64,000 nucleotides of DNA, taken from positions 20,447,001-20,511,000 of the forward strand of contig JAKSXM010000002.1 in assembly GCA_022575985.1 (NCBI GenBank). Direction: 5' to 3'. The notes beneath the pieces are model-generated. The model was not told where the DNA came from. It did not search any database and saw only the letters and a list, made by a program, of their open reading frames with translations. Source of the stretch: Anagrus nilaparvatae. Taxonomy: Eukaryota > Arthropoda > Insecta > Hymenoptera > Mymaridae. The stretch's first letter is position 1; each line of letters begins with the position of its first letter. Of the stretch, positions 34,434 to 46,539 are shown piece after piece. The translations under genes were made by a program, and so were the position numbers.

Positions 34434-37405
34434 ATGTCGAAAAGACCATTGCATTTTAGAGACTATGCTCCTAGCTATCAACCTCAAGTAAAACGACAAG
34501 CTGAAGAAGCAAAAAAATTTTTTGAACAAAAAAAGATTACTGACGTAAGTTTTTAAATAAAAATCTATATTATGCCTTTAAAAAAATTTTTTGCCCTCTC
34601 AGGTGTAAAATTCGTGCGTAAAGATTTTTCTGCACTCGTTCAACGCCTATGAGGGCAAAAAATATCGTTATCACCATGGGCGAAATACTTACGACAATAG
34701 CTTAAACACATATCACTCGTGCCTGGCTTCTCCGAGCACTCGTGCTAGTGCTCATGCTAGTGCCAAAATTTTTACGCCCTTGACACTTAATATACTATAA
34801 TTTTAACATTATTTTTAAAAACTTTTAAACAGATTTGGGAGATTCAGACTGCTCCCCATACTAATAAAACGTAAATTCTATACTAAAAATGTTTAAAAAT
34901 AGTATTTACGTGTTAATAGTATGGGGACTAGTACGAGTCACCCAACTCCGCTTTTAAGTAAAATTGTGTGGATCATAAAAAAAATCAAATAACCTCTTTA
35001 TTTTTTTTTAGGAGATGAATGAACGCAATGAGGTGAAGAATAACCGTGAGATAAATTCTAATACAAATAACGAAATGAATTTGGAAGTCGAAGAAGGTAT
35101 CGTTTTTTGATTCTTTTTTAAATTGCTTATAATAACAGCAACTTATTTGACTTTTTTAGATCATTTAGAATTTATTTCAAAAAATGATGTAATTTTTAAT
35201 GAAGAGTCGAGTAAATATACAGACGAATCTTTTTTTTTATCAGATTATGAAGAATATTGTGATTCTGATTCTGATTCTGGTTTTGATGATTCGGAAGACA
35301 TGGTTAAAGAAAAAATTGATAATGACAATGAACTCATATATCCTGAAGCTCAAGCGACTATCTCAGAGTATTGTTTAGGAATAATGGCTTTAAAACTGCG
35401 TCATAAAATGAGTGATTCATGTGTAAATGACTGGATGATGTTTTTTCATAAAATTTCAAAGAAGGGTAACAAATGTATCAAGTCAGCACAAACGCTAAAA
35501 CAAAAATATGCTCTATATAAAGCTCCAATAAAAAAACATTATTATTGTCCGAAATGCTACAATTTAATAACAGAAAGCTCTCAGTGTGACTGCCAGATTG
35601 AGAAAAAAAATTATTTTATTAAAATTGATTTGGTTTCTCAGCTCCAACTTATATTTAGTCGACAAGGATTTATAGAAAGATTAAATTTACAATCTGAAAA
35701 AAAAACATCTGAAGTAATCATTTTTAAAGATTTATATGATGGCGTTTTATATCAAGATATAGCGAAAGAAGGATCATTTTTATCCCAAAAAAATTCTATA
35801 TCCTTTACCTGGTATTCAGATGGGCTAAAAATTTATCACTCATCAAATTATTCTTTGTGGCCATTTTTCTTAATTATAAATGAGCTTCCGTATGAAGAAA
35901 GATTCAAAATGGAAAATATCATACTTATAGGATTATGGTTTGGGAATGAAAAACCGGAAGTAAATTTATTTTTGTACCCAATTCAGGAATCAATTTTAAA
36001 GTTTATGAAGGAATAGAAATAGAAATGTATGATAAATCAATGATGATTCTTAAGGGAATAATTATGTGTGGAACAGCTGATATACCTGCAAAAGCTATTT
36101 TCTTGAACATTAATCAACATAACGGTGAGTGTGGATGCCCTGAATGTGATTTAGAAGGTGTTTTAATAAGTCGAAATTTGAAAGTATATCCTTACAAAAG
36201 TAGATTGACGTTACGAACAGAATCTAAAATGCTCAAGTATGCTAAAAGAGCCTACAAGGAAAATAAAAAAATTTTTGGAGTTAAAGGATATAGTATCTTA
36301 GATATTATTGTTCATAATTATATCACCTCCGCATCTATTGATATAATGCATTGTGGATATTTAGGTGTGACTAAGCAATTATTTAGCCTATGGTTTGACC
36401 AAGCATTTTCAAAAGAAAATTTTAGCATCAGAAAGTATTTAAAACTACTCGATAAGAGGTTTCAATCTCTAAGGCCACCAAAATTTACCCAACGAACACC
36501 TCGATCAATTGAAGATCATTTGGGACATTTTAAAGCTTCAGAATTAAAAGATTTAATTTTATATTATGCTTTACCAATATTAGAAGGTATACTGCCAGAA
36601 ACTTATTACAATCACCTACAACTTTTTATATCCGGGTTAACTCTTTTAAACCAAAAAATTATATCTGAACGAGAAAGCGTCCAAGCAAATCAATTGTTGC
36701 ATAAATTTGTTGAAGAATTTGAAAATTTGTATGGAAAGAGTCATATGACTTGTAACTTACACTGCTTGCTGCATTTAGCAGAAATCGTAAAAAGAACAGG
36801 ACCTTTGTGGACTACATCATGTGCTCCTTTAGAAGATTGTAATTTCAATTTTGAAAGAAAAATTAAGTAACAAAATTGATGACATTTCTTTATTTGTTAA
36901 CTCTCTTTTAACACCAAAAAAGAAGCTATCATTAAAAACTATTGATAAGAATCTGAGTGTTATAGGAGCTATAAAAAAATACCAAATGCAAGTACCTGAT
37001 ATTTCTCTAAACTTAAATAATCCAAATAGATGGTATTTTAATAAAGTTTATTTTAATAAATTCATATATACAACTAATTCTTATGCTAAAAAGAAATTAA
37101 GAGATTCCTCCTATGTTTTATATGAAAGAGATAACAGAATGTGTTTTGGGTACATCAAGAATATTTTTAAAGTTACTGATTGTAAATACAAGAAATGTGA
37201 TTGTATCACTGCATACTATGCATCTATTCAACATTTTGTAACCTGTAAACGATTCGAATATTTAAAAAATGTAAGAAAAATCGTAGGCGAAAGTGAGATT
37301 GTTAACATACATGTAAATAAATTAAAATCTGTTTGCTTCTATATTTTTATTAATGATAAAAGTTTACCTTATATAATTGAACCAATTAATCAAGAAAAGG
37401 AATGA
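34434..37405 (+). pseudogene. EnSpm/CACTA-type transposase, spliced, two frameshifts
   Basis: Exon 1 34434-34544 (MSKRPLHFRDYAPSYQPQ...), exon 2 35012-35096, exon 3 from 35160; splice phases fit, giving an acidic N terminus, a Cys-containing stretch (YYCPKCYNLITESSQCDC) and the transposase core. Core motifs are recognisable: WYSDGLKIYHSSNYSLWP, ENIILIGLWFGNEKPEVN, TADIPAKAIFLNINQHNGEC, SIDIMHCGYLGVTKQL and LGHFKASELKDLILYY, which fit the acidic residues and WKASEW-like block of this superfamily. The frame breaks near 35990 (continuing as KVYEGIEIEM) and near 36865 in an A-rich run. The C-terminal part runs to 37405 with a Cys cluster (CKYKKCDC). The protein would be about 720 residues if unbroken; I infer an inactivated copy or assembly errors in A runs. 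Confidence 0.8.
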
Positions 37406-38528
37406 ATAAGTATAAGATACGTATAAAAATTATGAAAATTTTATTAAAACTTATTTTCTAAAATTTCTTGATAATGACTTTAGGTTATTTCTTGATAATT
37501 ACTTAAAGGTTATGGATCGAAGATTAACCAAAATACGTCATCTTTTAATTTTATACAATACATACAAGAAGTGTTTGGTTATAAGAACTCAAAACTCGTT
37601 AAGAATTACATAAACATCAACAAGAATCTTTCAAGATCAATGTCACGCAGACGCTTCTTATTAAAATTTCGTATGTATGATTATTTACCAAAACAGTTAT
37701 ATAATACCAAAAACAAATTAAGTTACCATCATTTTAACAGTACTTACTGTAAAAAAGAATACAACAAAAGTATCAATATTATTATCTATGTGAAATGATT
37801 TAATAGACTGTTATAATTAATATTTTTGGTATGTATTACCTATTTATTGTGACGGGGCCGTCACTTTGTAAATTATTTTAAGGCAAATTATTATTATAAA
37901 ATATATTTAAAATATAAGGCATTATTATTATTATTATTGTACATCTAGATTTTTAAATAAAGAGAGAAACGAGAGAAAAACGAGAGAGAAACGAGAGAGA
38001 AACGAGAGAAAAGAAAGAGATAGAGAGAGTGAAGAACAATTATAAACAATTTATATTTGTGATTAAGTAAAGTTTTGATTATATTTGTCAGATATTGTGC
38101 GCGCTTACAGAATAGTAAAACTAATAGTCCGCCATTACGTGACTTCTGTAAAGACGCTATAACACACATCTTCTGAATAAAATGAATTATTATTAATTAT
38201 TTAAAATAATTATTTATGGCTAATAATCTATTAAGTGATATATTAATTCAGGTAAATTTTAGGCATATTCCATATAATTATGAACAGTGAAATTGAGGCA
38301 TATTATAGTGCTGATAAGTTTAATATACTTAAATATATTTATTTATGAACAGTGAATGTGTAAATTATCAGTGACTATAAAAACATATTATTAATTGGTG
38401 AAATTACATATTTAATTATTATATCTTGGAGTCCATTTTGTGTGAAATTCCAAGAATCTGACGATAAGAAGGGGAGGTAGACGAAGCCGGCATCATCATC
38501 AACATCAACATCAAGCATGCGTATTCTC

Positions 38529-38578
<50 letters not shown>

Positions 38579-39206
38579 GTTTTGTATAGATTATTGTAAG
38601 TCATTTTATATTATTTAAGTTTATTTTATATTTAGTATTTGGCAGATTTTTAGGCAATTTTGTATATATTTATATCGCGGAAAACGACCCGAGTTGTCTC
38701 ATGTACTTATTATATACGGGCAAATTAAATGGATAGATACGGGTTTCAAATTAATTAATTTTAGTATTTTTGGCAATTTTTGGAATAAATTGCCTGGCGC
38801 TCATTATACGGCATTTTGTACATATTTGGTTTTTTCTTATTCGTTAATAAATTTTATTATTGTTATTGTTAAATAAATTCTTGTTAAAATTTAATTCATG
38901 GAAACCTATACCATCACATTATATAAATTTTATAAAAAATTATATATTTATAATAAATAAAAAAATTTTTTAGTCAGAAGAGGTGGAATATTATCCACGA
39001 AACGTTACAAGATATATAAAAAATAATTTTGTTTTTTATTTCTTTTGCCCTATTGATCGATAAATTCAATTTTCCAAATACAAACTTATTTTGTGAAAAT
39101 TTTTATTTTTTCTAAATAAAAAATATTTAAAAAATGAATTGTTTTGTTATGTTTTAATCCTTTTACTTTTATTTTAATTCTGAAATTAAAAAAAAAAATA
39201 AAAATG
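37406..39206. other. Right interior of the transposon: low-complexity DNA
   Basis: Contains ATT repeats (37921-37938), a purine array of ACGAGAGA-type units (37961-38030) and a (CT)n microsatellite (38532-38573). Unsupported short frames only. No exon evident. Confidence 0.5.
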
Positions 39207-39374
39207 TAGAATAAAATCTAAATTTTTATATTAGGCCTTTTCTATATGAGGACCATATATAACGCACATATGGGAAATGATCTCTGGCGATATATGGGAA
39301 ATTCACTTTCCCATATATCGGAAAATATATAGCCCATATATGGGAAAATGTATGGCCGGCATAATCTAAAATTA
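39207..39374 (-). repeat. Right terminal inverted repeat of the CACTA-like element
   Basis: Counterpart of 30641-30819, ending CCGGCATAATCTAAAATTA. Confidence 0.8.
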
Positions 39375-39757
39375 CGCGGGTGTAATTATAATTATTGCTT
39401 TTATTGCCTTTATTTTGTAAAACAAAAATATAGTAAACTCTTTACATATTTGGTAAACTCTGTATTAAGACGTGCAGTTTATTCTCAAGATAGAAATATG
39501 CACTTTCGTGCCGCTTTCGTTCCGGTAACTATAGAAAAAAGAATTATCGTCGTCATCTATTTTATCCATTTGATTGATTCATTTATGAAAATTTAATTAT
39601 TCATTCTTACATTCTGAAATATCAACTCATGTTTACAAATTCAAGCAGATAAAGATTCTTATAAAACTCAATAATAAGAGTATAAATAACCTAAACATCG
39701 AGCTAATTAAAAAGAAGTAAAAAACAGTTTGTACTTAAAACATTTAATTTCATTTTT

Positions 39758-39790
39758 TATAAAACAGTTAAGTTTAAGTATTCAGTTCAT
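39758..39790 (+). promoter_or_regulatory. TATA box and initiator of gene D
   Basis: TATAAAA at 39758-39764 and TTCAGTTCATT from 39781, as in gene A. About 270 bp of upstream sequence (from about 39545) is shared with A; further upstream, similarity fades toward the transposon end. Confidence 0.6.
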
Positions 39791-39817
39791 TACATTATCG
39801 GAACAAAACAAGCAATA

Positions 39818-42800
39818 ATGAAGTTAATAATTTTTTCATTTTTTGCTATTGCCTTTGGATATGTGAGTAAACAAAAATTATTTAATAAAATTAATTAAAA
39901 TTAAGCTCTTTATAAATCGTAAAACAGAAATTAATAAAATTACAAAAAAATATTTTTCATTTACCGATAAATAACAAGAATTTACAAAATTTCTACGATG
40001 CTGAGTTCCCTTCTACCCTAAAATTTGGGTTTAAAAATTAATTTGTTACTATGATAACAAAATATTTTATAAAATAATGATGCAAAAAATTGAACTCGAT
40101 TTAATTTTGTAAAAAAAAAAAAGAATCATACATAAAATGGACATAATTTCAAGTGATGAGCCATAAACTGGCCATAAATTATGGTCATATTATGGCCATA
40201 ATGTTGACGTTTGACCATAATTTAAAAAAAAAATTTTTTTGTTTTTATTGTACAAAATCATTATTTATACCCCTCCAAGGCCCATGGTAAGTATAAAAAG
40301 GCCACACCTTCTTCCTAAAGTCCAAAAACAATTACGAAAACGAGGCTTATAATTACAGAAGTCAAAATTAAAAAAAATTTCAAATTAAAATTAAAAAAAA
40401 ATTTTTTTATTTTATTTTTGTTTTATTTTTTTATCATTTTAAGTCCAGAAACAATACGAAAACCGAGATTTATGAATAAAGAAATTAAAATTGTAAATTT
40501 AAAGTAAAAATATTCAATAAAAATTTTAATTATTTTATAAATTTATTATTTTCAATTTTTATTTTCGGTTAATAATTTCCATAATAAATTTTATATATTA
40601 ATTTTTAAATTTAATAAACAATTTTCTATAAATCAACATCGCATTACCAGCATAGAAAAGTCAAGATCTACTGAATTATTATTTTCAAATACTGCTGTTG
40701 GGATTGAGGGTATTGACAATGGTATATTTTAAAAATATTTAAAATTTTTATTATTTATTATAATATTTAAAAGGGGAGTGTCAACTTTTGGGGAAGTCAA
40801 TTTGTTTCTAAAATTTAAGACAGATTGTTCAATTAAATGGCCATATTCGGCCAAAAATGACCAATTTTTAAATTTCTGCCGAAATTCTAATTTTAAATAA
40901 AACGAGTTTTACAAGTACCTAGTTTTCAAAAATTCTTTACTCGTTCTTTTTGCTTCAGCTGTCGAGATATGGCTCTGTGAAGATGACGTTTAAAATTAGC
41001 GTTTATTAAAAAATCTTAAATCGGGACTCTGACTTTAAATTTTTATATCGCTTAAATAGATTATCGACATAACAATTTAAAATAATTTGGCAATAAATAA
41101 GTGAATATAACCCTTGCCCTTGATTTCCCACGTAAAAAGATTAAGCTTAATATTTTGGGTAAGCTTATGTAGTTTACCCAAAATAAAGGGTCAGTCCGTA
41201 AACCCAAAATTAAGTTTAATCTTTTCACGTGGATTACAGCATTACAGCGCAATTTTAAGAATTTTTAGTATTTGGCTTAGAGTAGATATACCTAAAACTC
41301 GATTTTAATAGCACACGAGATTTGCTCAAAAACATGAGCAAAATCTTGTTGTTGACATAAATATATATTATACTAAAAACTTTTTTAAAATTTATTCAAA
41401 ATTATTGTTTCATTTACTCTTAATTAAGTTTAAATATTTTTATACGTACATGGGTAGATTTAAATGAAGTGTGTTTGAAATGTATGGTCGGGTCTTCAAA
41501 ATTACCCGAACATATTTTTTTCTGAAAGTACTACCAAAAGTAAGTCACCAATCCAATTTTTAGCCTCCCAGAGCAAAATCTCGATTTTTGTTAGCCTATT
41601 TTGTGTTTTGGACTTTTATAAAAAAAGTAAGAAAAATTAGGGATAATTTTTCTTATTTTTCTTTTTTTCGAGATAGATTATTTTTTTTAGGCTTAAATTT
41701 TCCCGTGAACTTTATATTTTTTGTCGAAAAAAAATTTTCAATTGTAAATTGCTTTTAGAGAGCTCTAGATAAAAAAAATAGCAAATTCAAAAAGCTCATT
41801 TTGTACAAATTTCGAATTTTCCGTCAAGTCACTTGACCAATTAAAATTGTGACCAAAAATTTGGATTCCGCGGAAAATTTTACATAAGAATATTTCTTTT
41901 CATGTTTTTAAGAGCGTTTTTGTTAACGCAGCGAAATTTTAAATGGAAAGATTAAAATAATTTTGTTAAGAAATTTTTTTATTTTTTAAATTACACCTTA
42001 TCAAAATTAATCAGAAAATTCTATATTCTATCGCTGTTTTAATATAAAACCTCTTAAATACATGAAAAGATATATTGGTAAATTTAAATGAAACGTAGAC
42101 GATTTGTATGGTCGGGTCTTCAAAACTGCCCCAAAGTGTTTTTTTTTTCCGAAAGTACTACCAAAAATAAGTCACCAGCCCAATTTTTAGCCTCCCAGAA
42201 CGATATCTCGATTTTTGGCAGCCATTTTTGTGTTTTGGACTTTTACCAAAAAAGTAAGAAAAATTAGGGATAATTTTTCTTATTTTTTCTGTTAAAAACT
42301 ATCAATAACATGAAAAATTTTTTCCTCTCAGGTCCAGATAGGAAATTTCCCTGGCTATCCGATTTCGGGGTCAAAGTAGCGAAATTTTAAATTGAAAGAT
42401 TGAAATAAATATCTCATTTTTTTAATAAAATAAACATCTAATTTTTTTATTTTTTAAACTATACTAAATTATTCAAAATTAATCAGAGAATTATTTATTG
42501 TTTAGCTGTTTGAACATAAAAGCTCTTAAAACAAAAAAAGATATATCCTTATGTAAAATTTCCTGCAGAATCCAAATTTTTTGTAAGATTTTTGATTGGT
42601 CACGTGACTTGGTGGGAAACTCAAAATTTGTATAAAAATGAACTTTTGAAAGCTGCTATTTTTTGATCGTGGATAGAATCTTTGATTTAGAGCTCCCAAA
42701 AAGCTATGTTCCATTGAAATTTTTTTTTCATAAAAATATATGCAGTTTTTAAAAATATATATGTCGCAGTGTTATAGAATAGTTTGTATTATAGGCTATA

Positions 42801-45800
42801 ATACGGATTATAGAAAAGTAAAATTTTTAAAATCATTACTTTTCTATGATACTGGAATTTTAAGTGTCATAGCCTATAATCCGTATTATAGCCTATAATA
42901 CTAACGCACTTTTGTATTATAGAAAAATGAAAAATAAAATCGTTTTCATCATTCCGCTACCATTCAATTATTTATTTTTTATACTACCTACATAATTATA
43001 TTAACTTACAATAAAATTTTTAATTGTTTTATTTCAATTATTTATATAAATTTAAATTATTTATCTTTTTAATGGTCAATATAAATGGGTGCACAAATAT
43101 GAAAATAAATTCTTCGTGTTATTCTTATGGGATTTTTTATTTATGCGGACGTTTTTCACATTTTGAGGCTCATATTTAAATAGCTCTTGATTGAAGCCAA
43201 AAAATTTACTCATATTTTGGATACCTTATTTTTTCATCAAAACTGAACAAGATACATTAAGTAAAATACCGCATACACTTGGAGAAAACGACCCGGACGT
43301 TTTTCACATTTTTATTTTGTATGAGCGTTTTAAAAATTTAAAACTGAAAATTTTCGTTGATAAACTTTTGATTATCCAAACTTTAAGTTTTCCACGATTC
43401 ATATATGAGTAGTATGTTAAGTAGCAGCAGCTGCAGCTGCAGCTAAACAATCTCTTTCTGGAGGTCAGGGGTACAAAAAATGCAATTACAGAGTTTCCGC
43501 TAAACAGTGTTCAACAAATAGATGTCAATGTTATAAAGCTCAGGTTTTATGTAATTCACGTTGTCATTTTAGTGGTCCATGTAAAAATAAATAAAATAGT
43601 AATAATATTTAAATAAATAATTAAAATAAAATAATTAAAAATTTTATTGTAAGTTAATATAATTATGTAGGTAGTATAAAAAATAAATAATTGAAAGGTA
43701 GCGGAATGATGAAAACGATTTTATTTTTCATTTTTCTATAATACAAAAGTGCGTTAGTATTATAGGCTATAATACGGATTATAGGCTATGACACTTAAAA
43801 TTCCAGTATCATAGAAAAGTAATGATTTTAAAAATTTTACTTTTCTATAATCCGTATTATAGCCTATAATACAAACTATTCTATAACACTGCGACATATA
43901 GATTTAGATTATTAAAAATATATAGATTTTTCACTGATAGGCATTTGAGAAAACGACTTTTAAAAAAAAACAGCCTATCTTAGCCATTTCTCGCGCATGC
44001 GTTTCTCAAAAAATTTTTTTGATCCCAGAATCGGATAGCCAGAGAAATTTCCTATCCAGGCCTAAGAGGAAAAAATTTCTATCATATTAATGATAGTTTT
44101 TAAAAGAAAAAATAAGAAAAATGATTCCTAATTTTTCTTACTTTTTTTTGTAAAAGTCCAAAACACAAAAATGGCTGCCAAAAATCAAGATTTCGCTCTG
44201 GGAGGCTAAAAATTGGGCTGGTGACTTATTTTTGGTAGTACTTTCAGAAAAAAAACACTTTTGAGCAGTTTTGAAGACCCGACCATACAAGTCGTCTACG
44301 CTTCATTTAAATCTTAAATTAAATTTGTAAAAAATGAGCTTATGGAAGCTGCTATTTTTTGATCTAGAGCTCTCAAAAACCAATGCCCCATCGAAATTTT
44401 TTTTCGGCAAAAAATATAAAGTTCAAGGAAAAATTTAAGCCTGGTTAGAAGATTTTTAATCAATAGGAATTTGAAAAACCGACTTTTGAAAAAAAAACCA
44501 GCCTTAGCAATTTAAAATAATCTTAGCGATTTATCGAGCATGTGCTGTTCAAAAAATTTTTTGACCCCGGAATCGGATAGCCAGGGATATTTCCTATCCG
44601 GGACTAAGAAGAAAAAATTTTTCATATTAATGAAAGTTTTCAATAGAAAGAATAAGAAAAATTATCCCTCATTTTTCTTACTTTTTTATAAAAGTCCAAA
44701 ACACAAAATAGGCTGCCAAAAAATATTTTGCTCTGCGAGGCTAAAAATTGGGTTGGTGACTTATTTGTGGTAGTACTTTCAGAAAAAAATACGTTGGGGT
44801 AATTTTGAAGACCCGACCATACAGTTCATACACGCTTCATTTAAATCTACCCATATATTAAATTATTATAATTATATAATATATAGTTCATAATAATCTA
44901 TATATACAATTAATTATTATATTTATTATTGTTAATTTATGTTAATAAAATAAAAAAAAAAATTAATTAATTTAATAATTTTTAAAATTTTTACTGTTTT
45001 AATTATAAAACTCGTTTTTATGATTTTATGCACTTTAGGAAGAAAGTGTGGCATTTTTACACTTGCTTCGGGCCTTGGAGAGGTATAAATGATGGTTTTA
45101 TACAATAAAAACAAAAAAAACTTTTTCTTCAAATTATGGTCAAACGTCAACCTTATGGCCATAATATGACCATAATTTATGGCCATAAACCCAACCATCA
45201 CCATAAATTATGGCCATTTTATGGTCAAAATTTTTCACAGGTTACTAATTGTAAGAATTTTTGTGTACTTTTTTGGATTTTAATTAGAATAAAATTTTAA
45301 AATGAAGTAAAAATTTATCAATTCTCCTTTAATAAATAAATAATTTCAAGGATTTTTTCAACTTTACAGGCAGTTAATTGCATTCCTATAGCAGATAATA
45401 ACCAAAGTATGGAAGGAGGGTTTAGTATAACTGATATAAAGACTATTCTACCTTCAATTCTTGATGAAATAAAAAATGCATTTTCAAAGATTTTCGATGC
45501 TGTCTTTAAAAGTGGGCATAAATTTGAAAGTAAAAATTTTATAAATTCTCTTCTAAAAAAAGAATATGAAGTAAGTTATTGTGTTTTATAAATATAACCA
45601 TAAATTCTGAAAATAAATCATTAAAATAATATATTTATTTATTTATAGGAAGATCCAGCTATTGCTAACTTGACAAAAGAAGCTGCCAATAAAAACGTTA
45701 ATATTTCAGATTGTATGATGTTTTTAGAAAATACATATGAAAAAGTAGGAAAAATTCTTGATGATAATAAGGATTGTTCCTCCTTTCTTCATAAAAAACT

Positions 45801-46213
45801 TAAGGAAAATTATGAAGCCTTTATGGAAGAAACATTTAATCCTATCGAAGCATATTTTCTTAAGGCTTATAAATCTGAAAGTATAAATGAAATTTACAAC
45901 GTAAGTAAATTACAAAATATTAATAATATTATACTCATAACCTTTATTTACTTATAATATTTTTTTTCTGATAAAATAGATGAAACATGAATTTCCCGTG
46001 GATTCACATTATCTACATAAGCTTACCGTAACAGCACTTACACATTATATGAAGATGTTGGAAACTGTGATGAATTCTGATGAGTGTGTTAATACTTTTT
46101 CTGTTTTAGATAAACCACTAGAAGATCTTAAACCTAAAATGACTACATGCATATCAAATAAATTAAAAGAGAAACAAAGGTTAAATAATTTTTTAAATTA
46201 TTTACTAAATTGA
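39818..46213 (+). CDS. Secreted orphan protein, family I copy D (5.5-kb intron 1)
   Basis: Exons 39818-39862, 45370-45570, 45649-45900 and 45980-46213, all phase 0 and GT-AG, 243 residues. Signal peptide MKLIIFSFFAIAFGY; exon 2 AVNCIPIADNNQSMEGGFSI; exon 3 with ISDC...NKDC close to A and C; exon 4 with SDEC and TTCISNKLKEKQRLNNFLNY, ending LLN. The reading frame is intact. Intron 1 is 5,507 bp against about 400 bp in B and C, because a 5.1-kb nested transposon sits in it; the flanking intron ends (about 39863-40131 and 45243-45369) are still collinear with A. Splicing over this length, across strong palindromes, is plausible but unproven. Upstream it abuts the CACTA-like element; downstream it shares hairpin and flank with A and C. 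Confidence 0.78.
40790..41040 (+). repeat. Dispersed repeat shared with 54190-54430
   Basis: Shares AATGACCAATTTTTAAATT-type phrases, a TTACTCGTTCTTTTTGCTTC block followed by GAGATATGG, and GGGACTCTGACTTTAAAT, with 54190-54430. Non-coding. Confidence 0.5.
41128..41232. repeat. Short palindrome (105 bp)
   Basis: CCACGTAAAAAGATTAAGCT at the left and its near-exact complement at the right, with an internal TTTACCCAAAATAAAGGG block. It forms a long stem of about 40 bp with a short loop, like a small MITE or a small-RNA precursor. Confidence 0.65.
42759..43900. mobile_element. 1.1-kb TIR element with Cys-rich coding relic
   Basis: Arms about 42759-43035 and 43625-43900 are reverse complements beginning TATATGTCGCAGTGTTATAG and containing repeated TATAGCCTATAATAC phrases. 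The interior includes a Cys-rich reading frame. The element is nested in the intron-1 insertion of gene D. Confidence 0.7.
43421..43594 (+). pseudogene. Cys-rich (CXC-like) C-terminal remnant of a transposon protein
   Basis: A frame opening with an Ala run and continuing SLSGGQGYKKCNYRVSAKQC and then STNRCQCYKAQVLCNSRCHF to SGPCKNK and a stop. The Cys spacing (TNRC-x-C-x6-C-x3-CH-x4-C) resembles the zinc-binding Cys-rich tail that closes some integrase- or transposase-type proteins of animals (from memory of such proteins). No upstream catalytic part is present, so this looks like the 3' end of the coding region retained in a deletion derivative. Confidence 0.45.
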
Positions 46214-46276
46214 AAGTTTAATGAATTATTAAACTGATTTTTATAATAAATAGTATTACGAGCCTGTGTCCAGAAA

Positions 46277-46352
46277 AGTAAAGAATGGCCCAAATCGCAC
46301 ATAAATTACCATCCAAGGCTTGTAAACTGCGACTTGGGTCATTCTTTATTTA
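46277..46352 (+). other. Hairpin in the predicted 3' UTR of gene D
   Basis: GTAAAGAATGGCCCAAATCG pairs with the block TGCGACTTGGGTCATTCTTT about 30 bp later. The homologous hairpins follow A and C. AATAAA follows at 46507-46512. Confidence 0.6.
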
Positions 46353-46506
46353 TGCACAAATGTCATATACGATTTTTCTTCGTAAGTGGCTAGAAAATTC
46401 GACTTTTCCGGTCGCGCAGCAGCCGGGAAATACGTGCTTTCTGGCCGTTGACAAAAAAAACAATAATCTTGTACGAAAAAAAAATGTAATATTGCAAATT
46501 AAAATG

Positions 46507-46512
46507 AATAAA
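46507..46512 (+). terminator. Poly(A) signal of gene D
   Basis: AATAAA in the family-conserved block AAAATGAATAAAATTTG, about 295 bp after the stop codon. Confidence 0.6.
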
Positions 46513-46539
46513 ATTTGTTTATAAAATTATTCTCTTTTT

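Larger units (their letters stand above)
30641..39374 (+). mobile_element. CACTA/EnSpm-like DNA transposon, 8.7 kb
   Basis: Terminal inverted repeats 30641-30819 and 39207-39374 start TAATTTTAGATTATGCCGGC and contain several subterminal copies of TTTCCCATATATG in both orientations, the arrangement expected for transposase-binding sites. Between them are a spliced but frameshifted EnSpm-type transposase (+), an opposite-strand BEN-like accessory gene, a symmetrical divergent promoter region and a tRNA-like gene. The termini are well matched, but the target duplication could not be fixed (GCGG occurs next to both ends but out of register). The element stands 444 bp upstream of gene D. Confidence 0.8.
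40132..45242. mobile_element. Nested inverted-repeat element in intron 1 of gene D
   Basis: Terminal parts about 40132-40370 and 45015-45222 are inverted copies with repeated ATGGCCATAATTTATGG phrases. Gene A intron reads CATACTAATTG where D has CATAC, insert, TACTAATTG, indicating insertion with a TAC duplication (40129-40131 and 45243-45245). The right end carries about 20 bp (CCTGTGAAAAATTTTGACC) missing at the left. Inside, arms at about 41445-41660 and 42065-42310 are mirrored at about 44560-44850 and 44005-44300 (TATGGTCGGGTCTTCAAAA, AGTACTACCAAAA), around a further TIR element. This is an onion of at least three inverted-repeat insertions. Confidence 0.7.

Noticed and set aside
30641..39374. 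GCGG target-site duplication around the CACTA-like element
   Set aside because: GCGG is adjacent on the left but one base removed on the right, so the register does not fit.
30560..39545. Claim that the CACTA-like element split the upstream region of gene D
   Set aside because: The left flank shares only about 40 bp with the region 7555 upstream of A, and this piece is also a dispersed repeat, so the evidence is too weak.
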